Source: Eubacterium sp. (GTDB taxonomy: Bacteria; Bacillota; Clostridia; Lachnospirales; CAG-274). Taken from it: a stretch of 9,830 nt of DNA. This document shows, one piece after another, positions 1 through 7,800 of the stretch (its first letter is position 1; the number at the start of each line of letters is the position of its first letter). The notes under the pieces were generated by a model, which was not told the origin of the DNA, did no database searches, and saw nothing but the letters and a program-made list of their open reading frames with translations. Location: positions 1-9,830 of the forward strand of contig JAJBVU010000094.1 of assembly GCA_020859645.1 (NCBI GenBank), given 5' to 3'. The translations under genes were made by a program, and so were the position numbers.

Positions 1-13
1 TATTATAAATCAA

Positions 14-30
14 AGCTTATGCCTTAAGCT
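14..30 (-). repeat. Weak hairpin after the pilin gene
   Basis: AGCTTA-TGCCT-TAAGCT is a perfect 6-bp inverted repeat, followed in the transcript by TTGATTTATAATA. The stem is short and the U-run poor, so it is at most a weak terminator or processing site. It overlaps the end of the read-through tail and its TAA. Confidence 0.3.
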
Positions 31-56
31 GTTCTCATTCTTCTTTTAACGATTCA
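24..56 (-). other. In-frame TGA plus encoded basic tail of the pilin sorting signal
   Basis: Directly after the pilin's TGA (54-56) the same frame encodes IVKRRMRTA and then a TAA at 24-26. The giant protein in this window has the matching order VLLVSKKIFKAA, so the TGA occupies a position where a Leu is expected (TTA to TGA would be one base). Read through, the pilin would be 521 residues with a normal sorting signal. Whether this is a mutation, a readthrough site or a sequence error cannot be decided here. Confidence 0.85.
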
Positions 57-1589
57 GAGTACTCCTGCACATACAACCAAAGCTCCGCCTAATGTGTAGA
101 AAATCTTAGTACCCATACCGCCGGTTTCGGGAAGGGTTGAGCCTGCGTTGTTTACCACAGTAAGTTCAACCTCACCTGGTGTAGTAAGACCTTCAAGGTA
201 GGTTACTGTATAGCTGTTATCTGCATTGCCGTCGGCATCTGTAACCGTTACGGAACCGTTTGAATTAACCTCAATAGTATAATCTCCGGTTGTGTTGTAG
301 CCTGAAGGAGTTGTTTCTTCTGATAATGTATAGGTTCCTTCGCCTAAGCCAACAAAATAGAAGGTTGATGTTGTATCATCGGCTGCTGTTATTACGTTAG
401 TATCGTCAGCATCTGAGTTAGATGTACGTGTACTGGTTACGTTTCCGTCACTGTCTGTCAGTGTAAAGAAAGCGCCTGTAAGAGCGTCAGCTCCGTCTGT
501 CTTGTTTACCTTAATTGATACTGTATAAAGCTGAACCCTTTCTTCCGCAGTGGTTATAAATTCAGTGTTGTTGGTAGGATCTGAAGAATATGTAGCTTTT
601 ACAGTGTTGTATGATGTTTCATAGCCCTCATCGGTAACCTTTGCCGTATATGTAAATGTTACATAACCTCCGGCATAGGTTGTAAAATTATGATAGCTTG
701 AATTTAAGGTTAAAGTAAAGGAAAGAACGCCGCTTACTAATGTCGGAGTTATATTAGATAACCCTGCGGTGCCTCCCGAAGTATCAGACATCACAACGCT
801 GACTGCATCGGTAAGATCTGCATCGTCAATAGTCAGACCCGAAAGTGTATCTTCGATTTTAATAACATATTCCGAATATGCGCTCAGTGTTGAAGGAAGA
901 GTAACCTTTACATTGAAGGTAACCTCTTCGCCTACACCGTAAGCATAATTGTCATTGTTTACATCCTTTGAAATTGTTACAGCGTCTACGGTCTTATTGA
1001 TTGCTACAGTATCGCCTACAACCGCAACAACGATAGTGTCCTTGGCAACGCCAGAATATGTACCAACTATGAAATAATAGCCGTTGTCGATGTCAGCTGT
1101 AGTGTGAGTGTATAATCCCTCTGAATCGGGTCCTGTTACAGTCCATGTAATACCCGTAACACCGCTTGACTGCTGATCGGAAACAATATTATCTGAATTA
1201 CTGAATATGCCCATCATTATTGTTTTGAGGGCATCTTCATCAACATAGGTTTTTAATGCAGCGGCTACATCTTTCGCTGTTGCAGTACTGCTGTCCAAAA
1301 CGTCACTGCCTGCTTGAGTATTAATTGCTGCAATTAAAGCTGCCTGTCCTGTTGTTGTTAAAGAGCTGCCCCATTCAATATTTGAAAGAACGCCGTCATT
1401 GTCATCGGAGGTGTCGCCTTTAAAAATCTGATATACCTTAAAATAGCCGGTTTCATTTGTGGGAACACCCGAAATTGTTATGCTTGGGCTTCCGTCATGG
1501 GTAACATCTGCTATGGCAGTTACTGAAACGGACATAACCGCTAAGGCTAAAGCAAGAATGAGACTTAAAAGTCTTGTTATTTTTTTCAT
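54..1589 (-). CDS. Major (backbone) pilin, SpaA/isopeptide type with LPETG signal; stop codon cuts off basic tail
   Basis: 511 residues. A signal peptide spans 1-27, with likely cleavage after AIA27. Residues about 34-195 form an N-terminal pilin domain (GYFKVYQIFKGD). Residues 199-345 look like a fimbrial D2-type isopeptide domain, with candidate bond residues K208 (TISKDV), D247 (IEDTL) and N328 (YNTVKATY). K199 sits where the pilin-motif lysine usually lies before this domain, but the motif reads AINK rather than YPK. Residues about 355-481 are a SpaA/CnaB prealbumin-like domain, with K363 (VNKTDG), E-box YTLSEETTPSGY (E424) and N480 or N481. LPETG is at 486-490, followed by a hydrophobic segment to L511 and TGA. 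Sortase normally cleaves in LPxTG and polymerises such subunits into a covalent fibre. The usual basic cytoplasmic tail is absent but is encoded in frame after the stop (24-53). The start is supported by GAAAGGAG nine bases upstream. It is the second gene, 257 bases after the giant protein; a pilin sortase probably follows outside the window. Confidence 0.92.
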   Translation of the reverse strand: MKKITRLLSLILALALAVMSVSVTAIADVTHDGSPSITISGVPTNETGYFKVYQIFKGDTSDDNDGVLSNIEWGSSLTTTGQAALIAAINTQAGSDVLDSSTATAKDVAAALKTYVDEDALKTIMMGIFSNSDNIVSDQQSSGVTGITWTVTGPDSEGLYTHTTADIDNGYYFIVGTYSGVAKDTIVVAVVGDTVAINKTVDAVTISKDVNNDNYAYGVGEEVTFNVKVTLPSTLSAYSEYVIKIEDTLSGLTIDDADLTDAVSVVMSDTSGGTAGLSNITPTLVSGVLSFTLTLNSSYHNFTTYAGGYVTFTYTAKVTDEGYETSYNTVKATYSSDPTNNTEFITTAEERVQLYTVSIKVNKTDGADALTGAFFTLTDSDGNVTSTRTSNSDADDTNVITAADDTTSTFYFVGLGEGTYTLSEETTPSGYNTTGDYTIEVNSNGSVTVTDADGNADNSYTVTYLEGLTTPGEVELTVVNNAGSTLPETGGMGTKIFYTLGGALVVCAGVL

Positions 1590-1598
1590 ATTTCAATT

Positions 1599-1606
1599 CT
1601 CCTTTC
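1599..1606 (-). promoter_or_regulatory. Ribosome binding site of the pilin gene
   Basis: GAAAGGAG lies nine bases before the ATG at 1589. Strong match and normal spacing for a Firmicute; it confirms the pilin start. Confidence 0.85.
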
Positions 1607-1680
1607 TTTTTGACCCTTTTTTGTGTTTTAAGTGCGTTGGGTCTGTTTTTGAAATACGTCTGCGGCGGTAAAGCTTCTTT

Positions 1681-1701
1681 TGAAAAGCACCGGGCTTTTC
1701 A
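1681..1701 (-). repeat. Second intergenic hairpin
   Basis: TGAAAAGC and GCTTTTCA form a perfect 8-bp stem with a 5-base loop. In the transcript it is followed by AAAAGAAGC, not a U-run, so it is not an evident terminator. Confidence 0.55.
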
Positions 1702-1720
1702 CTTAAATAGTTTTACAGGG

Positions 1721-1813
1721 CTATGCATCTTCCCTTGAAGAGTGAGGAGCCGCCGCTTTTTCCTCACCCTTCAGGGAAAGACGTTTAAGACCTGTTTTAT
1801 TTTGTTTTTTCAT
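1721..1813 (-). CDS. Possible 30-residue small ORF in the intergenic region
   Basis: An ATG at 1813-1811 opens a 30-codon frame (starts MKKQNKTGLK, ends SSREDA) ending at TAG 1723-1721. A purine-rich AAGAGAGGTGG stretch precedes it, but the gap from GAGAGG to ATG is only three bases, shorter than usual. The peptide is basic at the start, has no membrane segment, and I do not recognise it. The frame covers the whole 20-bp hairpin at 1729-1780 and stops just after it, so translation would open the hairpin. It could be a leader peptide for the pilin, a remnant, or chance. Confidence 0.35.
   Translation of the reverse strand: MKKQNKTGLKRLSLKGEEKAAAPHSSREDA
1729..1780 (-). ncRNA. Strong intergenic RNA hairpin between adhesin and pilin genes
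   Basis: In the minus-strand transcript, 1780-1761 pairs with 1748-1729 over 20 positions: 17 Watson-Crick pairs, two G-U pairs and one C-A mismatch, with a 12-base loop AAAAGCGGCGGC. The two G-U pairs hold only in the minus-strand RNA, which fits a structure selected in this transcript. No U-run follows, so it is not a classic terminator. Likely roles are a barrier protecting one side after processing, or control of pilin expression relative to adhesin. Confidence 0.7.
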
Positions 1814-1846
1814 CCACCTCTCTTTCTTAAAGCGTTTCGCCTTTAA

Positions 1847-4800
1847 TCAGGCTGCTTTGAATATTTTTTTACTTACAAGCAAGACCGCTCCTATTGCCAA
1901 AAGAGCCGCTCCCCATAGTCTGAATGTATCTGCGCCCCATCCGCCGGATTCCGGCAAGCTGTAGCCTCTGTCTAAGCCTAAATCGTTACTTGCGCTGACA
2001 AGACCTGTCTCCGAAACATTGCTGTAGGAACCCTCCAGCTTTATATAAGCCTGACCGCTTGAGGGCTGAATTGCATATACATAGCTGCCCGACAAAGCGG
2101 TTAATGCTTCGGTATCGGTAATTGCCGAAACCAAAATGCCGTCGCTGTCTATGGTTGTGTCGGAGCCCACCTGATATTCAGCTAATTCATATTTCGTCAG
2201 GGTTACTGTCTGTGTGTTCTTAAAAGCAACTATATAATATCCGTCAGGCAAGCCGTAAAAGCGGTAAGCCCCGTCAGAATCCGTTACAGTGCTGAAATAG
2301 TCGGTATAATCGGCTGTTTCAATAAGCAGATCCTTCGTTGTTACCTGAGTGTAGGCTGTTCCGTCCCATTTATACAGGTCAACCCCTGCATTCGCCAAAA
2401 GAATATCGCCGGAATTATAGGTTCCGCTGTGATCATTATCCACAAATGCCCTGCCGCTTATTTCTCTTGAAAGAACTCCTAAGCTTGCATTGTTTGTAAG
2501 ATTAAACCGGCTTGTTGAATTGACCTTGTTGGTCTTTATGTAAGCCGAATTTATGAATTTATCCCCTGCTGCCGTTTCGGTATTTGCTTCACTGCCGTAC
2601 TCAGTATAGCCGTAACCGTCACGGCTTTGAACCTCTGCGGAGTGTATGGTGCCTTCAAAAGTCAGTGTCAGCTCTATGGTAGACCCTGCCGGAATTGCCG
2701 GATCGCTGCTGCTGCCCTCTATATCAACGCAAATGCCCGTTATATCCTCCGGTGACAAGCCGCTTACTGCGTCTGCCGAGACAGTGGTATTAATGCCCGA
2801 GGTGCTGTCTAAAACCCCTGCTTTATAGCCGCTGTATGAATTGCCGCTTATAAAAACTGTGTTTAAATAGCTGTAATTATTTTCATCGCTGTAATATGTC
2901 AGAAGATTTTCAATGTCTCCGCCGCTTATCTGAGGTGAAGCGGTGGTGTAATAATAGGTTACGTTCGGAGAAGCCGATGAGCCGCTGACTGTCAGCGTAA
3001 GAGATTTAAGTGTAAGCCAAGCGTCATAACCGTCGCTTATCTGAGACATTGCGGTTCCGTTTTCATCTCCGTTATAGGGGAATATGTCAAATATGCTGAA
3101 GCTTTCTATATCCGTTGTTTCGCCGTTTGTATAAGATATTTTATAGGTCATGCTGTCGGCGTTAAGCTCAACAATGTCGCTTAGCTTGTTATTTTCTCCT
3201 GCGTACTTAACATAGCCTGTAGAGGAAACACTTGTCAAATCTACGGAAACAGCTGTTTCGTTTGCTTCCGATGTGCCGTAGGATGTGTTGTAGTCTCTCA
3301 GGTCGTCCTTGCCGGAAATAGTTGCCGTCAGGGTGGAGCTTGCGGAGGTAGCCGTTGTGGTAATTGACGTGTTAAACGAAATATTGCTCAGCTCTACGCC
3401 TAAAGGCATATTGTCGATATAAATTGTCATTGTGCTTCCGTCGGCTGAAATAACGGCGTAAAGATAAACTGTGTATGAGCTGAAGGTATATGACGCCGCA
3501 AGACTTTGGTCGCTTAATATATCCGAAAGTGAGGTATAGGTTACTCCGTCATAGACATATGAGCCGTCATCCTGCTCTTCAACAGCCGTTATTTTTGTTT
3601 TGCCTATTGTTATATCTGCCGATGAAGCCTCAAACCGGAGATTTTCGCTTATTGAAACTGTTGCCTTAAGGCTTGTGGTGTCTCCGCTCGAATATGCATT
3701 GTCGGAATAATTTTCAGCCTTTATTCCGCTAAGTATAAATTCCGGCGTATCTCCGTTTGACTTGCTCCAATATGTGCTTGAAGAGGAGATGTTAAGGGTT
3801 GACTCATAGCCTGTTATAAGAAGGCTCATTCCTCTTGTGTAGGCGGAGCTTGTACGGGAATAATCATCTTTAGTGTTGTGATAATAAAGAGCCGTACCTG
3901 CCTCATCGTCTGTATAGTTATCTGCATATACTGTTTTATAATAGCCGTAGTTTCCCGAATCCGTAACAGTATTTTCATTTTGAACAAGGTAATAGCCTGT
4001 GTGTTCGTCTCCCTCATCGTCTGTATATGAAGTGGATTTGGGGCTTAAATAGCTGACGCTTGAGTTATCCTCTCCCGAAGAGGTTGTAAACCAGCTTGAG
4101 GAATAGAACTCGGAGTCATCATAGCCGCCCTTTGAGTTATAATATACGCCGCCGTTGTTTTCCGCTATGGCATAACGGCTTGTTTCATAAGCCGAGCTGT
4201 CATAATACATAGGCTGATGCTCCTGCGGAAAACCGCTTATATATGTCCACACTCTCGACTGGTTCATAGTGCAGTAGACATTGTTCAGAGTGCTGTCTCC
4301 GTTTTCGTCCGTTGCTTTAACGGTAACGGGCAGTCTGAAAGCCGCATAGTTGCCCTGCTTAATATAGGCATTTCTTATTTCCATATAAATGCCCACACAG
4401 GTTAAGCCGTCATCTTTAAGAGCGTCAAGAGAAGTATAAAATCTAAGAGTTGATGTATCTTCTCTTACTGATTTCATATATTCGAAAGTGCTGTCGTCTG
4501 TGGAGTCATAGCCATTTTTATATGCAGTGTCTCCCACATAAAGGAAGTTGATTTTGCCTTCCTCCCCCAGCATATCATATGTATCGCCGTAAACGGTTTT
4601 CTTCGCCGCATACCCTGCTTCGGGCTCTCCTGCCACTTCAAAAGCCGCACTGTCGAAAATCTGAAGAAGATTTGCCGCTGTCAGAATATGGTCTGTACCT
4701 GTTACGGAAATAACCGCTCCCCAAAGGTCGATGGTTTCTCCTGCCACTGCGCTGGCGTCATGATCCGAGCCGTAGGTACTCCATTTTGTGCCCATAAACA

Positions 4801-7800
4801 TTTCCTGAGAGCTTGTTATGTCTATGTCTATAAGATTGCCCTCAGAGTCTCTCAAATAGCCGTCGCTGTCATAATATCCGCCGTTTGAGGTGTCAATGCG
4901 GTTCATAAAGCTGTTATATTTAAGAGTATTTATTGCGGTGCTTATGTCAACAGTTTCGGCAGTCTCTTTTTCCGAAGCCGCTGTTGATTCGGAACTTCCG
5001 CCTGCGTTGGCTGCGGCATTTGTAAGGGAGGTAACCGTTCCGTCCGAAACAGAAGCTGTCAGCGTAAGACTTGTTGTTGAAGCATTTACGTTTTCAGGCA
5101 GGGGAACCAATACCTGGAAGTAGCCTGCGGAATAGCAGAAGAGGTAGTTTGCATATTCCTCCACAGTGGTTGACGAACCGCCGTTGTTTATGGGGAAGCG
5201 GTGTGTCAGGAAGGGGTAAGTTCCCGATGTTACGGAGGGCCATGTGGTTTTATATGTGTCAAAGTCGAAGGTATAAAGAGAAACGGTAACAGGATAGGAG
5301 GACGTAAAATCGTTATAATCCATATCCTCTGCGGAGGTTATTTTTTTATCCTCCGAAACATACCACTTTCCGCCGTAGAAGCATTCCTTTGCGTCAGCGG
5401 CGCCCCCTGTTTTTGTATCATCAAGCATAAAGTTTGAGGCTGAGCTGTTATAGGGGCCTACATTTCTGGCGTGGTTTGTTCTGTTGTTGGCGTCGTCCCA
5501 GTCTATGTTTCTTTCCCAGTTTCCGTAGCCGTCTGTATAGGTTGTATCGCCTACAATTTGGGTTGTTTGTGAGGTTGCGTTTGAGTTTGACCTGTAGTCC
5601 CAAAGGATCGGGGTCATTTGATAGTCGCTTTCCTCTTCAGAAGCGGAGCTTTCCGGCGCTGTTGTTGTAAGGGATATGCCGTAAAGACCGTAAGTAGCCG
5701 CCGAATAAGACGAATTGCTTGAGCTGCACCGGAATATATATGTACCTGCCGACAAGCCGGAATATGTTAAAACATAGCTTTTTTGACTCTGAACCAGAGT
5801 ATATCCGCTGCCGTAGCTGCCGTCTGAGCTTACAAGCTCTGCATATCTGGTACCGTCTGTATAAAGCCAAACATTTATAACCGCATCTGTAACCCCGTCG
5901 GGAACGGTAACCGTAATCGTACGATTGCTTTTGCTTGCATATACCGAGGTTGTATAATTTCCCACACCATCAAGAGTTTCTGTGTAAGAGCTTGTGCCGG
6001 TCAGTTTGACAGTACTGCCCAATGTAAATACAGCAGTGCCGCTATAGGTTACAGAAGAAGAGCTTTCATTGCTGCTTGTTGTGGCTCCGCCGTAAGCATA
6101 GTTAATTGAGCTTATTTCCGTTGAGTTTTCTGTGTAGTCGCTTTCGGAGCCGGGGAAGTAAACATAAGCCTGTGTAATAAAAGCGGTTGTAACTGTGTAA
6201 GAAACTGTTATGTTTGAAATTCCCTTGCAGTCCGCCGCACTCTGCATAGTCAAATAGTATAAGCCCGTAGAGCTGTTATAGGTCAAATATTCCGAATCAA
6301 AATCGCAGGATTGTGTGCCGCTGCTGGGAAAGCCCTTGCTTGTATCAATATCCCCGTCCTTAACCAAATAATAATAACGGTCTGATGTTGTTTGCGATGT
6401 TGTTATGGTAAGGGTTCCGCTTGCTTCTGAATCACTTACGGGAATTAATATTTGAGAGCCCGTATACATTCTCAAATTGTCCGAAGAGCCTACAGCCGGA
6501 TAGTATGAACCCACAGCGGCGCCGATAATGCCCTCTGCTGTGTTTTCTGAAGTGAGACACAGTCCCAGTCCCTGTTCTCCTGTTTCACTGCCTGCCGTAA
6601 ATGTCCACGCCTTTGTGCCTTCTAAAACAGAAATCAGATTTCCGCCTGTGTCCTCAGTGGTATATTCAGTAGAGGATTCGCTTAAGCTTACATAATCGCT
6701 CACAGAACCGGAGGAGTTCGCCAAGTCTGCTTCTGATGCCGTTATTGCAAAGATACCGCTGTCAACGCCGAGAACCTCCGAAACCGCTTCGGTTAAATCT
6801 TCACCGGTTCCGCTTGTCAGCAGCACTGCCATAACAACCGAGGTTGTCTGAACAGAAACCCCTTCTTCGCTTTCCGTATTGTCTGATACTTCTGCTGCTT
6901 CCGTTTCGCCTTCTGTGCTGTAAGAAGCGGCTAAATCCGCACTGCTTGCACTAATGCCCGATGCCGCATTTGAGTTATACTCCGAATATTCAAGGCTTGA
7001 AAGGTCGGTGCCGTTAACGGTTCCCGAAAGGGCAAGATTTAAGTTCAGGGTTGTTTCGCCTACAGGCAGTTCAAGCCCTTTAAGCCCTTTTCCCGTTGTT
7101 CCGTCGGTGTCGTCTCCCAAAAGCTGAAGAGTAACGCCATAGCCCAGCATTCTGCCGTAAAGTGTGTTTTTGCTGCTTGACGCAGAGGTTGCTTCCTGAC
7201 CTGTGGATAAGTCAAAGGTGGAAAGATAAGAAAGGCTTTCATTTCTCCCCAGCTGTATATTATAGCTTGCTTTGGCTGAAACAGTCACAACCTCGTTGGG
7301 CTTGTCGGTGTTTCCGTCATTGCTTGTGCCTACAGTTTTTGAATTAACTGCGCTTGTATCGGCTGTGTTTACGCCGAGAATTTCATAGCCGTCCCCTGTT
7401 TCCTTTTCGGTTACGTTATAGTTTGAAAGATTATCGGGGTTGTTATAGAAATAAGCCGAAAGCTTAGGTCTGAAGGTATCGCCGTTTTTACATGCCATAA
7501 CATAAACCCCTACGGGAAGAGGAACCTGCGATTGACCCTCGCCGGTAATAGTCTCTATTTTGCCCGATGAATCTGTGGGAATATCCTGAAGAGGAATAGA
7601 CGCCACAAGCCTCTGACAGTTTACGCCTATGTCATTAACGTCTATAGAGCCGTTTATAAGAAGAGTCTCTATTTCCGCCTGAATTTCTTCATCAAATACG
7701 GTTGTGTCCGAAACATCATATTTATAAGCATTGCTTTCGTCATAGGTGCCGCTGTCGGTATAAACAAGGGCGTCGCCTGCCGAGTCATAGCTTAAGGTGC

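Larger units (their letters stand above)
1656..1784 (-). promoter_or_regulatory. Possible folded leader RNA of the pilin gene with long-range pairing
   Basis: Besides the two hairpins, ACGUCU (1784-1779) can pair with AGACGU (1661-1656), and the loop segment GCGGCGG (1756-1750) can pair with CCGCCGC (1668-1662) immediately next to it. This gives an outer stem, two inner hairpins and a possible loop-to-tail pseudoknot. A further 5-bp GACCC/GGGUC stem (1643-1639 with 1616-1612) lies between this and the pilin ribosome binding site. It matches no riboswitch class I know. Found by eye, no folding energy computed. Confidence 0.4.

Noticed and set aside
54..56. TGA read as Trp through an alternative genetic code, or as selenocysteine
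   Set aside because: Trp codons checked here are TGG, a TGA ends the giant protein at a natural place after its basic tail, and the tail context gives no reason for selenocysteine.
1459..1671. Plus-strand 70-codon frame crossing the pilin start and the gap
   Set aside because: Antisense to the pilin signal peptide and leader; no ribosome binding site match and no sensible protein pattern.
1681..1780. Intergenic hairpins as Rho-independent terminators
   Set aside because: Neither stem is followed by a U-run in the minus-strand transcript or by a convincing T-run on the plus strand.
1943..1957. Palindrome GCCGGATTCCGGC inside the giant gene
   Set aside because: It coincides exactly with the LPESG codons; explained by coding for the sorting motif and too short to act as a terminator in this place.
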